Source: Symsagittifera roscoffensis
Taxonomy: Eukaryota > Xenacoelomorpha > Acoela > Convolutidae
Assembly: GCF_963678635.1 (NCBI RefSeq)
Contig: NW_026971517.1
Coordinates: 1-64,000 of the forward strand
DNA: 64,000 nucleotides
Reading direction: 5' to 3'
Positions 58,701-60,536 of this stretch are shown piece after piece. The translations under genes and the position numbers were made by a program. How positions within the stretch are numbered: position 1 is the first letter of the stretch; the number at the start of each line of letters is the position of its first letter. Under the pieces are notes generated by a model, which saw nothing but the letters and a program-made list of their open reading frames with translations, did not search any database and had not been told where the DNA came from.

Positions 58701-60536
58701 GCAGGATTTTTTTCGATTTTTCACTGAATTAAGCCAGTTTGAATTCCATAATTGCTAAGGCTTCTAGTTAAAAGCCAAAACACTAACAAAAATTTTTTTT
58801 AAAAATAGAAATCTGGCTTTAACACTAGTTTGTTCAGTTTTGACCTCCGAACTGTTTTTTCTTCATATAATCTATTTGACCTTAAAATCGTCTGACCACG
58901 ATTTTGGTTAAATACCAATATGAGGTCAAAATGTGCAGTTTTTGAAATGAAAGCGAATTTGGCAACAAGATTAAAACGGACTTGTTGCGAAATGAGTAGA
59001 ACTGTAAACGTTTTTGAGCTTTTTTGCTGGTTTCCCTTTAACAATTAACGAAATGCTGTATTGCTATAAATTGCTCCAAAAACAAGCGAACTCAGGAAAT
59101 TGGCAGCAAAATGTGCGGATTCCGCAACAAAATCTGCAAAATCCTGAACAGTATATAGATTCCAAAAACAAACAAAATTGTATGCGGATATTTGAATTGC
59201 GCTGGCGTGTGAACCTCAATTGTAAATGGAATCTGAAATTTGTATGCGGAAACCGCTTAGGTTTGCGAAATCCGCCTACAATGTGCAGTTTTCTCGTAGT
59301 TTTGCGGACCCTGGAACAGCTAACTGTAATCGTTTGTCGCACACTCCGCGGCAAAGCTAGAGTACCGAAAAAAATAACGTTACGGCTATTCGTGCGCAGA
59401 GTCTACTTACTTTTTTTTACTATATTTTAAAACCTACCGACACGAAATTGTGCGTTAATCCAGTGCACAGCTTAGAAACGTAATGATGTGATCTTTGTTC
59501 TGAAAGTTTCCATGCATAGTGATCCATCAAAAGCAGAAAAAAATGAAACTTAATATTGGACTGAAAGCTAAGTTTGGAGAATGTAGTTCTGCCTGCCCAC
59601 TCAAACTAGATTGTTTACTGCCTAAAAGACATTTACAAAGTCATTAATTTTTAAAGTTACGCTATATAGTCTTATAATTGAATTTGTGAATGGTTTTTTG
59701 GAAACGTATTTAAATTTACCTCATATAAGAGGTCTTTTGTAATTAATTTACCTTTTTAAATATTGTTAAATTTAGGAACGTGTTAAATTTAAATTTTTTC
59801 CTTGATATGAAGAATCATTTGGAGGCATAAATTCTAGTGTTCTTCTGCTGCTTGTCAAAACTTGATGAGATTTCAATTACAGTTTTATTTTGAGCCGGCG
59901 GCTAGAGTCTTCTGATTACATTTTTTGGATCTACCTACAATTGCCCCCTTTTAAGAAGGGGGCAATTGTTAAGTAGATTAAAATAACGCATTTTCGACCA
60001 ATCAAGTTGCAGCAAAATTCGAATTTAAAAAAGTTCTTGTGCTGTTTACTGCTTTTTTTATTAGGGGTGGCACTTCTTAAGTAGATACCAAAAGGAGGGC
60101 AATTGGAGGGCAATAAGATGAATTGAGAAATCATCCTGGTTTTTATCTTGATTTTTTTTACAGATACGTTTTCCGCTAAATTGGCAAAAAAGCGAAGGCT
60201 TGAAAAACTCATTACAATTTTGAGAAACAAATCAGATGCACTCGAAACTTTATTTCTCAAGTCAAAGCTGACAAATCCTCAGCCAAGCACAACATTTAAA
60301 CAGAAAATTTCATCCATTTTTTTGCCCAAAATGTTCAGCTGGTTGTTTTTTGCCTCTTGTCTTATAACAATTTGATCAGCTGCAGATTTTGAAAACACCG
60401 CAGCAAAGTTCAAACTTCCTTGCCGTTTTTTTGCATCATTGTACAAACTGCTTTCAGGTTGATAAGTTCAAGATTGAAGCGGTGTCTCTGGGTCGCATCA
60501 AGAAGATAGTTGTCGGACACAATTCAACAAAACCAG
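7491..60536 (+). CDS. large DCX-DCX-PLAT-PLAT protein gene, 11 exons, 3' end outside the window
   Basis: Eleven exons (7491-7750, 8678-8881, 17119-17281, 17654-17757, 18314-18515, 23595-23805, 24164-24330, 26086-26225, 26895-26977, 27146-27306, 60458-60536) join with no phase conflict into 1774 nt, or 591 codons. Domain order is an acidic N-terminal stretch (1-90), DCX domain 1 (about 99-172), a linker, DCX domain 2 (about 259-335), PLAT domain 1 (about 383-503) and PLAT domain 2 (from about 513, cut off). DCX domains bind tubulin or microtubules; PLAT/LH2 beta-sandwiches mediate membrane or protein contacts. In LOXHD1 and RP1-type proteins each serves ciliary or hair-cell cytoskeletal roles, so a microtubule-membrane linker is a reasonable inference. 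The start is the ATG at 7491, directly after an acceptor. Introns 2 (8.2 kb) and 10 (33 kb) hold other elements. The rest of PLAT 2 must lie beyond 64000. Confidence 0.85.
7746..7875 (+). repeat. tandem copies of the exon 1 splice donor (TTCAGGTGACGTAACA)
   Basis: Five degenerate copies of TTCAGGTGACGTAA with 20-30 nt spacing start across the exon 1/intron 1 border. Each copy keeps a CAG|GT or near-donor and most keep TGACGTAA, a bZIP-like site. The first copy is the donor that preserves phase with exon 2. Confidence 0.7.
8164..8289. repeat. 38-bp-arm inverted repeat
   Basis: Arms 8164-8201 and 8252-8289 match at 37 of 38 positions as reverse complements; the inner ends are AACTCAACGC and GCGTTGAGTT. 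The loop is 50 nt. The transcript of intron 1 could form a long, nearly perfect stem here. Confidence 0.85.
8396..8570. repeat. second, imperfect inverted repeat in intron 1
   Basis: Left arm AACTGGGATCA...CAGTTTGCA...TTCACC (about 8396-8445) pairs with right arm GGTGAA...TGCAAACTG...TGATCCCAGTT (about 8521-8570). The inner part is AT-rich. Two more degenerate copies of the right-arm text follow up to about 8640. Confidence 0.75.
8678..8881 (+). CDS. DCX/PLAT gene exon 2 (DCX domain 1, first part)
   Basis: 204 nt after CTACTTTCAG; the donor is AG|GTAAGA. It reads [14 protein letters not shown], then [20 protein letters not shown] and [13 protein letters not shown]. This is the core doublecortin pattern (a FFKNG-like strand, TLDxLLEDLT helix and YTPxG turn). 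Phase 2 at both ends matches exons 1 and 3. Confidence 0.9.
9545..9969. repeat. left part of a GCGACC/CCAGAC word repeat interrupted by the LTR element
   Basis: This stretch is richer in GC than its surroundings and repeats the words CCAGACT, GCGACC, GCGACAAAA and TCGCAACT at irregular spacing. The same words resume at 16545-16680 on the other side of the LTR element, so the element inserted into a pre-existing repeat. An open frame here (9617-9997) has no recognisable product. Confidence 0.5.
9965..9969. repeat. target site duplication, left copy
   Basis: CAGTC next to the left LTR; the same CAGTC follows the right LTR at 16545-16549. Five bases is the usual size for Ty3/gypsy integrases. 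Confidence 0.85.
9970..10183 (-). repeat. 3' LTR
   Basis: 214 bp with TG...CA ends, matching 16331-16544 except at six positions, all in the part between 10120 and 10175. It contains a perfect 10-bp-arm palindrome (10075-10095). Confidence 0.92.
10075..10095. promoter_or_regulatory. LTR palindrome
   Basis: ATTCTCTCCG-C-CGGAGAGAAT, with perfect 10-base arms. It is conserved in both LTRs (the other copy is near 16436-16456), which suggests a function in transcription or RNA structure of the element. Confidence 0.75.
10184..10200 (-). other. polypurine tract of the LTR element
   Basis: Read on the minus strand, ACTAAGGGGAA lies directly before the 3' LTR start TGTTGC. A short purine run at this position is the normal plus-strand primer site. 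Confidence 0.6.
10479..11291 (-). CDS. acidic Ser/Thr/Pro-rich frame downstream of integrase
   Basis: A 270-codon open frame on the element strand after integrase. It is rich in Asp, Glu, Ser, Pro and Thr, with stretches such as [14 protein letters not shown] and [16 protein letters not shown]. There is no signal peptide, membrane segment or Cys pattern, so nothing supports an envelope protein. It could be the C-terminal extension of the polyprotein or a separate accessory frame. It is the longest undamaged frame of the element, while pol around it is broken. Confidence 0.5.
   Translation of the reverse strand: MFIPSDTSDISDWEWIAGGFPCRETIRERFFSDNPIFNEEPTSSLDPQTYQTNIKSEILDEQPQSTDTAECPISIKPAAQTTSHSPNKPSTTATSEGPNAPSDTTKESEGENPIEFPVFEIEDSSDENAITEDRHPKETVITGNDFKLRQSSRNVGPPQFYGKRLYIDIIDENENQPGSAENPIPLDENDSSGTLTQTITRNPSDIQTPIFDIQSEECTSDSVISSSSDQISIISTDESLRDAVNSFDNYIDLDSEIFHAELENLMEGDS
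11320..11736 (-). CDS. integrase C-terminal / basic tail frame
   Basis: 138 codons, strongly basic ([34 protein letters not shown]). It lies between the integrase core remnant and the acidic frame, where a basic integrase tail is expected. No chromodomain is recognisable. Confidence 0.45.
   Translation of the reverse strand: MSLNSPFKSNLLRKTNGSINRNPFYKQLGQKIINSTKFTVELSDEKIIRKSDIAIPKSKSSTIRSFKGNIYFPFFINTDLQVGPRRTNKTKPQETRKLGPKTRRQIKLPTPVTTRSRGINQPTKPNKPKRTQNKSLDF
11860..12900 (-). pseudogene. integrase, broken
   Basis: The segment at 12835-12386 holds the zinc-binding module: HESHPGQFG, then CSQCTQTGK (H-x3-H, C-x2-C). After a stop the core continues with [13 protein letters not shown] and [12 protein letters not shown], matching the second Asp and the Glu of the D-D-E triad in gypsy integrases, and ends in 12081-11860 with [17 protein letters not shown]. 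Stops at 12386 and further on split the frame. It would have inserted the element DNA. Confidence 0.75.
12903..13268 (-). pseudogene. RNase H to integrase linker region
   Basis: An open stretch of 121 codons between the RNase H remnant and the zinc-binding module, rich in Asn, Ser and Ile. No domain is recognised; the position suggests the connection region of pol. Confidence 0.4.
13320..14111 (-). pseudogene. C-terminal RT / RNase H region, frameshifted
   Basis: It follows the RT frame on the same strand without a continuous open frame; several stops occur. Pieces such as [10 protein letters not shown] (read through breaks) and the location between RT and integrase fit the thumb and RNase H of gypsy elements. 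I could not identify catalytic residues with confidence. Confidence 0.45.
14112..14858 (-). CDS. reverse transcriptase domain (Ty3/gypsy)
   Basis: 248 codons open. RT motifs in order are [45 protein letters not shown] (first catalytic Asp), [12 protein letters not shown] (usually FYGLADMPTEF in the clade) and [13 protein letters not shown] (YxDD box with both Asp). The residue order is that of Ty3/gypsy. The frame ends just after the YxDD box, where the family continues, so the polyprotein is cut by a mutation. It would copy element RNA into DNA. Confidence 0.85.
   Translation of the reverse strand: MPKVGIEVSQKYYSLHTKKKTCKSINSITSLDKENEIDMISKNFKHLFLRNGKIKNQTKTTHFHEPLKPIQLKDRRVPLHLLDSVKTELCKIKSEGHIKKLENCDKDRFISPIVITCKKDKSIKLALDSKFVNKQIYKNKYQMPNIHELVDNVAAQISNNSAREVWFTNLDLKNAYGQLSLDNFTSSQCNFSLVGGDITGKYRFLTGFYGLGGMPNEFLMDSTLGNILFTNCYFDDILVASKGSFIDQ
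14860..15097 (-). pseudogene. protease-region remnant
   Basis: Between Gag and RT, in the frame 15019-14747, sequence such as [18 protein letters not shown] fits the second half of a retropepsin-like domain. The catalytic D[ST]G triplet is not evident, and the frame differs from that of RT. Confidence 0.35.
15098..16331 (-). pseudogene. gag with CCHC zinc knuckle, disabled
   Basis: The first part, 16331-15921 (136 codons, [10 protein letters not shown]...), ends in a stop. The continuation is in another frame with one more stop near 15826, then is open from 15823 to 15098. The C-terminal part has a perfect CCHC knuckle ([15 protein letters not shown]-x2-C-x4-H-x4-C) and before it a second, incomplete one ([13 protein letters not shown]). 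Gag would form the particle and bind element RNA. The first ATG uses the last base of the 5' LTR as its A. Confidence 0.75.
16318..16330 (-). other. primer binding site of the LTR element
   Basis: Read on the minus strand, TGGCGCAGTCAAAC follows the LTR end ATCA with no gap. TGG is the complement of the tRNA CCA tail, and TGGCGCAGTC resembles the tRNA-Ser type site described for 17.6/297-like elements. Confidence 0.65.
16331..16544 (-). repeat. 5' LTR
   Basis: 214 bp with TG...CA ends, followed by the target duplication CAGTC at 16545-16549. It should hold the element promoter. All differences from the other LTR fall in its last 75 bp (plus-strand direction). Confidence 0.92.
16545..16690. 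repeat. right part of the interrupted GCGACC/CCAGAC word repeat
   Basis: It contains ATTCCAGAC, TTTTGCGACCCAG, TTGTTGCGACC, CGACGCGACATTCCAGACTC, the same vocabulary as 9545-9969, and falls back to AT-rich sequence after about 16680. Confidence 0.5.
17119..17281 (+). CDS. DCX/PLAT gene exon 3 (end of DCX domain 1 and linker)
   Basis: 163 nt; the acceptor is TCTTCAAAG and the donor CAGAAG|GTAAAT. It begins [16 protein letters not shown], the closing helix and strand of a DCX domain, so it directly completes exon 2 across the 8.2-kb intron. A Gln/Asn/Gly-rich linker follows. It ends in phase 0. Confidence 0.88.
17654..17757 (+). CDS. DCX/PLAT gene exon 4 (linker)
   Basis: 104 nt between TTTTTTTAG and AAAAG|GTAACA. 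It encodes a basic linker ([18 protein letters not shown], then [17 protein letters not shown]) between the two DCX domains. Phase 0 in, phase 2 out. Confidence 0.8.
18314..18515 (+). CDS. DCX/PLAT gene exon 5 (DCX domain 2)
   Basis: 202 nt between TTTTTTCAG and AAGAAG|GTAACA. It reads [32 protein letters not shown] and LFTPDGKK, a canonical doublecortin domain (VYRNG strand, Fxx[ML]LxxL helix, FTPDG turn). The final strand is in exon 6. Confidence 0.92.
18516..23594 (+). other. intron 5 of the DCX/PLAT gene
   Basis: 5.1 kb, AT-rich. Apart from a degenerate tandem repeat at 19530-19745, I see no gene, RNA or clear element in it. Many short open frames are chance readings. Confidence 0.6.
19530..19745 (+). 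repeat. degenerate 40-bp tandem repeat
   Basis: About five copies of a unit like TTGGGCTCATTCAGCTC followed by TTTTGCTAAAAAA. The copies differ strongly, so the array is old. Confidence 0.6.
23595..23805 (+). CDS. DCX/PLAT gene exon 6 (end of DCX domain 2, Gly-rich linker)
   Basis: 211 nt between TCTCTAG and GCAG|GTTGGC. It begins [18 protein letters not shown], the closing part of DCX domain 2, then a Pro/Gly/Arg-rich linker. The donor is not strong, but only this one keeps phase 1 with exon 7. Confidence 0.82.
24164..24330 (+). CDS. DCX/PLAT gene exon 7 (PLAT domain 1, first half)
   Basis: 167 nt between TTTGTTTCAG and TTTCAG|GTGATA. It reads [36 protein letters not shown] and [11 protein letters not shown], the first strands of a PLAT/LH2 domain (Y.V.V.T...  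A.V.I...G......  L.......F..G..D.F). Confidence 0.92.
24331..26085 (+). other. intron 7 of the DCX/PLAT gene
   Basis: 1.75 kb, AT-rich, with a hAT-like repeat at 25570-25966. No gene is supported. Confidence 0.6.
25570..25966 (-). repeat. hAT-like non-autonomous repeat
   Basis: It ends on the plus strand with GTCCTAGATCCGCCCCTG, the reverse complement of the family terminus CAGGGGCGGATCTAGG. The interior matches other copies (ATTTTGACTGACCC, GGCGCCAATATATAC, AGAGAGCTCGGAAAATCA). The far end is blurred. Confidence 0.6.
26086..26225 (+). CDS. DCX/PLAT gene exon 8 (PLAT domain 1, second half)
   Basis: 140 nt between TTGCAG and CACAG|GTGGAT. It reads [20 protein letters not shown] and [16 protein letters not shown], the signature IgHdn.g..p.W.Ld.V of PLAT domains. 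Confidence 0.93.
26267..26346. repeat. 13-bp-arm hairpin with poly-C / poly-G interior
   Basis: GGATCTCTTTAAC (26267-26279) and GTTAAAGAGATCC (26334-26346) are perfect reverse complements. Inside are a run of C and a complementary GGGGGG. A half copy of the same text occurs near 62490-62515, so this is likely a small dispersed element. Confidence 0.7.
26640..26820. repeat. C-rich repeat in intron 8
   Basis: Three degenerate copies of GTACCTAATAACGAACCTCCCCC with long C runs. RC-related text (GTTACTAGGTACC) occurs near 62468. No gene is in the surrounding intron (26226-26894). Confidence 0.55.
26895..26977 (+). CDS. DCX/PLAT gene exon 9 (end of PLAT domain 1)
   Basis: 83 nt between GTTTCAG and CCCAC|GTGAGT. 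It reads [18 protein letters not shown], the closing W.......G....E strand of PLAT, then the start of the next repeat. Phase 2 in, phase 1 out. Confidence 0.9.
27146..27306 (+). CDS. DCX/PLAT gene exon 10 (PLAT domain 2, first half)
   Basis: 161 nt between CTTTTTCAG and AATCAG|GTATTT. It reads [36 protein letters not shown] and DSMFRRNQ, again the first strands of a PLAT domain. It ends in phase 0. The second half of the domain is 33 kb away in exon 11. Confidence 0.9.
27790..29035. repeat. six-copy 227-bp tandem repeat
   Basis: Copies begin with GATCAGTTTACC at 27796, 28008, 28234, 28461, 28690 and (as GATCATTTTACC) 28917, giving periods of 212, 226, 227, 229 and 227. The array ends just beyond the 3' end of nested gene 1 (29121). 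No coding content. Confidence 0.88.
29121..29957 (-). CDS. gene 1 exon 2 (helical domain, charged tail)
   Basis: It is open from the acceptor to the stop. The N-terminal 52 residues upstream of the first possible start ([23 protein letters not shown]) align residue by residue with the start of gene 2 exon 2 ([22 protein letters not shown]), both beginning immediately after an acceptor. This is the main evidence that the frame is an internal exon. The hydrophobic block [18 protein letters not shown] sits where gene 2 has a clear membrane segment but is weaker. The Ser/acid stretch [13 protein letters not shown] precedes a basic tail. Confidence 0.7.
   Translation of the reverse strand, partial: HSKKENFLRFGTYLCDNFKSKLHRSNLETILNDVTTGQNHSRYEEVDEVLKLLLKHKGTEITKKTLNEITADKSHAQLVQIPIEIITVAICELMETDETFADAVGILSTLSLASYFGSLKEGYSDISMNGALLIAGEYAALLYYKMLDRSSTEIVKDLVSKSQIKELQKKFTVEKERINKFVDNYIFVCVRDEDKWLTSLEERLTSFATKNSETERTTIRGQPRQQPTNPTSSRPKTKIQDEPVPPKLEKRKNPKLERFSSSSSGEDLEPKSKRKRTL
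29121..33128 (-). CDS. nested family gene 1: permuted papain-like domain plus helical C-terminal domain (two exons)
   Basis: Exon 1 33128-32667 (462 nt) and exon 2 29957-29121 (837 nt) give 432 residues in phase 0. The donor is AAAGAG|GTGTTA and the acceptor CCTTTTTGTTTTAG. The start ATG has the MSE start shared by all family copies. Exon 1 carries H31 in [10 protein letters not shown] and C130 in [14 protein letters not shown]; His before Cys with this spacing suggests a circularly permuted papain-like (PPPDE/LRAT-like) fold. Exon 2 has a helical core ([30 protein letters not shown]) and an acidic-basic tail ending KSKRKRTL. I do not recognise the family; the enzyme fold is an inference from motif order. 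It is the only copy with both exons undamaged. Splitting it into two separate genes is the main alternative. Confidence 0.6.
29958..32666 (-). other. gene 1 intron
   Basis: 2.7 kb, AT-rich. It includes a dispersed repeat at about 31700-32620 that recurs inverted at 42430-43260. No gene is supported in the rest. Confidence 0.5.
31700..32620 (+). repeat. dispersed repeat, inverted relative to 42430-43260
   Basis: Shared text in opposite orientation: AAATGCCAGACAATTAA..., GTGACTCTAGTTTTGAGTAA, GGTCAACCCGGG, GCCTTGATCA, TGGATACACAAAAATTGGA. It also carries the AATTGTATGATAAGCA word. It is present again in each amplified unit. Confidence 0.6.
32667..33128 (-). CDS. gene 1 exon 1 (putative permuted papain-like domain)
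   Basis: 154 codons. Shared with the other copies: VKLF.L (7-12), HW.LLIE.YY (31-39), E.I.EG (49-53), IP.DNF...FC..FN (103-117), YH..E..CQTV.K.FLA..G..T (123 on). If unspliced it would read five more codons and stop. A donor-like GTG|GTGAATG upstream at 33441 may end an untranslated leader exon. Confidence 0.75.
33979..34055. repeat. 16-bp tandem repeat
   Basis: Five copies of TTTTGTAAATCGGGAA, nearly perfect. It lies upstream of gene 1. Confidence 0.9.
34802..35257. repeat. hAT-like non-autonomous repeat
   Basis: The left end CAGGGAAGAATTTAGGGGG is a degenerate terminal inverted repeat; the right end is TCGAGAAAATCCTAGATCCGCCCC, followed by a second partial terminus. Interior text is shared with the other copies (ATTTTTGGCTGACTGACCC, TTTTGGGAGAGCTCAGAAAATC-like). 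Confidence 0.7.
35444..35590. repeat. left arm of an inverted repeat bracketing gene 2 exon 2
   Basis: About 147 bp running from TTCGTATTTGTTAGCTTCTG to ATTTTATAACGAGGTCAT; it reappears as its reverse complement at 37465-37600. A short direct repeat (ACCCATGTTTGAATCAATTT) also occurs inside both sides (about 35641 and 37329). Confidence 0.8.
36042..36758 (-). CDS. gene 2 exon 2 (helical domain with membrane segment)
   Basis: 238 codons open from the acceptor. It has a predicted membrane span [19 protein letters not shown] (about exon residues 126-146), preceded by a Gly/Ala-rich stretch ([12 protein letters not shown]), and a basic end ([18 protein letters not shown]). Blocks shared with gene 1: Q.PIEI.TV, DE.FA..VG.LS, the helix around MNYIYAC..SADKW.T. 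The open frame extends 37 codons upstream of the acceptor, but that extension is intronic by alignment with gene 1. Confidence 0.75.
   Translation of the reverse strand, partial: VSSKSSFRLSGFICRKLLQRLVLPVFGHKIKQELINTAVQTRFKAIDDLLLQLLEGDGKKFNVEELFKGMAGATSYWQLLQYPIEILTVNLVKIIGADEKFAITVGKLSSIFASAGTGLAMEGTSGLLMSILFCIVAGFVAWFITKLFAPTIDKLKTDKLLCGFTVKMTDMLVSVMNYIYACKISADKWVTLMKEKSENFLSANKKLAEKLLKQYASRSRMHRRRGLYFKLNYRYPNS
37465..37600. repeat. right arm of the inverted repeat bracketing gene 2 exon 2
   Basis: Reverse complement of 35444-35590 with few differences (GAGCTCGTTATAAAATGTG, TCTCCCACTTGAGACTTTG). It lies inside the gene 2 intron. Confidence 0.8.
37630..37850. repeat. cluster of TTTCAGATCTGAAA palindromes
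   Basis: Repeated CAGATCTGAAAT, often as the full palindrome TTTCAGATCTGAAA, alternating with ATTAACCAA spacers. There are at least seven AGATC-centred sites in about 220 bp of the gene 2 intron. Confidence 0.8.
38096..38559 (-). pseudogene. gene 2 exon 1, frameshifted
   Basis: It carries the family His (KHWGSLIE) and Cys (EINCQTVLK) but in two frames. Past the donor it would read 18 more codons with a hydrophobic FALIFSFF. A strong donor TTCG|GTAAGT upstream (exon side 38822) fits an untranslated leader exon. Confidence 0.65.
38823..40140. other. noncoding stretch between family copies
   Basis: AT-rich, with no supported gene, and only short chance frames on both strands. Confidence 0.45.
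40294..40557 (-). pseudogene. coding-like relic, 88 codons, unidentified
   Basis: A GC-richer island (about 40140-40570) in AT-rich DNA. The minus strand is open from 40557 to a stop at 40294 and reads [65 protein letters not shown]. Composition and codon use look like real protein sequence, and the reading seems to continue in another frame. The strand-rich pattern weakly recalls arrestin-like beta sandwiches, but I do not claim it. It could be a piece of a host gene or of an element carried into the intron. Confidence 0.35.
40876..41281. repeat. hAT-like non-autonomous repeat
   Basis: The left end CAGAAGCGGATTTAGG is a degenerate family terminus; the right end is GAGAAAATTCAAGATCTACTCC, also degenerate. 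It occupies the same relative place as 34802-35257 in the older duplicated block. Confidence 0.65.
41827..42207 (-). pseudogene. exon 2 relic of family copy 3
   Basis: Closely similar to the last half of gene 2 exon 2 ([38 protein letters not shown]), but its 5' half and acceptor are deleted, one base is lost near 42162 (TTATTATG against TTATTAATG in gene 2), and TAA at 41966-41964 replaces a Lys codon. It cannot encode the domain. Confidence 0.8.
42430..43260 (-). repeat. dispersed repeat, inverted copy of 31700-32620
   Basis: The same text as 31700-32620 read on the other strand, plus several AATTGTATGATNAGCATTTT words at the right (43060-43320). It is repeated in the next two units. Confidence 0.6.
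43551..44000 (-). CDS. family copy 3: intact exon 1 (putative permuted papain-like domain)
   Basis: 150 codons from the ATG at 44000 to a candidate donor CTGTACAG|GTTCAA; reading on, it stops at 43512 after the hydrophobic [12 protein letters not shown] (162 residues). H31 (TKHWALLIE), C121 ([12 protein letters not shown]) and all blocks shared with gene 1 are kept. A longer frame starts at 44120, but those residues come from the upstream 111-bp repeat and are absent in genes 1 and 2, so MSERGQ is chosen. With exon 2 destroyed, the copy can only give the N-terminal domain with the short hydrophobic tail. Confidence 0.7.
44076..44405 (-). repeat. 111-bp tandem repeat at the 5' end of copy 3 (3 copies)
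   Basis: The unit contains AACTATCCTAAGCTGGACAA, CCAAATGCAGGAGTGAG and GCCAACGTTAGTCAC. On the minus strand each unit carries GCATTTG|GTAATT (GTAAAT in the distal unit), in the same place as the leader-exon donor of gene 2. Confidence 0.9.
44410..45270. other. spacer of amplified unit 1
   Basis: AT-rich. It contains AATTGTATGATNA words near 44690-44760 and short chance frames. No gene. Confidence 0.45.
45747..46127 (-). pseudogene. exon 2 relic of family copy 4
   Basis: The same deletion, frameshift and TAA (45886-45884) as in copy 3. Confidence 0.8.
47472..47921 (-). CDS. family copy 4: intact exon 1
   Basis: ATG at 47921, candidate donor at 47472, read-through stop at 47433. It is identical to copy 3 except for a Tyr to His change in the ESHYKN stretch. 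The family His and Cys are kept. Confidence 0.7.
47996..48660 (-). repeat. 111-bp tandem repeat, six copies
   Basis: Repeats of AACTATCCTAAGCTGG near 47997, 48109, 48220, 48331, 48441, 48553. The array is three copies longer than in unit 1, accounting for the 333-bp offset. Confidence 0.9.
49624..49856. repeat. hAT-like repeat (short copy)
   Basis: It ends AAACCTAGATCCGCCCCTG; the left end GCAGATTTAGACCCC is degenerate. The internal text AATTTGGCCAAATTAGTGCT is shared only with the copy at 54170-54401. Confidence 0.7.
50292..50672 (-). pseudogene. exon 2 relic of family copy 5
   Basis: The same lesions as copies 3 and 4, with TAA at 50431-50429. Confidence 0.8.
52017..52466 (-). CDS. family copy 5: intact exon 1
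   Basis: ATG at 52466, candidate donor at 52017, read-through stop at 51978. The protein is identical to copy 4. Confidence 0.7.
52541..53205 (-). repeat. 111-bp tandem repeat, six copies
   Basis: Same array as 47996-48660, shifted by 4545 bp. Confidence 0.9.
54170..54401. repeat. hAT-like repeat (short copy in unit 3)
   Basis: Duplicate of 49624-49856 with the same CCTAGATCCGCCCCTG end. Confidence 0.7.
54470..55040. other. spacer between the amplified array and the copia remnant
   Basis: It begins with copies of CCAAAGACTT and TTTCCATTGTACGATTTTTT, then AT-rich sequence without a gene. Confidence 0.45.
55040..58730 (-). mobile_element. decayed Ty1/copia-type retrotransposon remnant
   Basis: A GC-richer block in AT-rich DNA. 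In minus-strand order it shows a UBN2-like gag piece at 58382-58128 ([27 protein letters not shown]), a broken pre-integrase/integrase region, and RT pieces around 56322-55880. The RT pieces include KARCLVK, then [30 protein letters not shown] and [10 protein letters not shown] at the place of the copia YVDD box. RNase H pieces lie at 55540-55290 ([28 protein letters not shown], matching the copia ISWxSKKQxxVAxSxxEAEY motif). Frames break many times. I could not find LTRs or a target duplication. It is an old, non-functional copy, antisense to the host gene. Confidence 0.75.
58128..58382 (-). pseudogene. copia gag (UBN2-like) fragment
   Basis: 84 codons, with [20 protein letters not shown] and the [10 protein letters not shown] helix typical of the C-terminal part of copia gag. 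Upstream and downstream parts are out of frame. Confidence 0.55.
58740..59930. other. noncoding stretch
   Basis: It includes a GC-richer patch at 59050-59360 with words GCGGA, TCCGC and GCGAA repeated. The 138-codon + frame there (59014-59430) and its minus shadow are not convincing as genes. The rest is AT-rich. Confidence 0.4.
59938..59968. repeat. perfect hairpin CAATTGCCCCCTT / AAGGGGGCAATTG
   Basis: 13-base perfect arms with a 5-nt loop. TCTAC...GTAGA-like text outside extends the pairing imperfectly. A related half (AGGAGGGCAATTGG) lies near 60090, so this may be one end of a small element. Confidence 0.8.
60458..60536 (+). CDS. DCX/PLAT gene exon 11 (PLAT domain 2, second part)
   Basis: 79 nt between GCTTTCAG and AAACCAG|GTAAAA. 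It reads [20 protein letters not shown], then HNSTKPG. This is the exact continuation of exon 10 in a PLAT domain (D.F.ie...lG...ki.vgHn..  ). Phase 0 in, phase 1 out. The expected W.ldkV piece is not found before 64000. Confidence 0.88.

Larger units (their letters stand above)
27307..60457 (+). other. 33-kb intron 10 of the DCX/PLAT gene
   Basis: It splits PLAT domain 2 between FRRNQ and VDKFKIEAV; both sides are phase 0, and the two halves together restore the family pattern. It hosts an antisense tandem gene family (29-54.5 kb), a copia remnant (55-58.7 kb) and satellites. The size is inferred from the two flanking exons. Confidence 0.8.

Noticed and set aside
59014-59430. 138-codon plus-strand gene
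   Set aside because: The opposite strand is equally open, the composition follows the GCGGA/GCGAA words, and no motif is recognisable.
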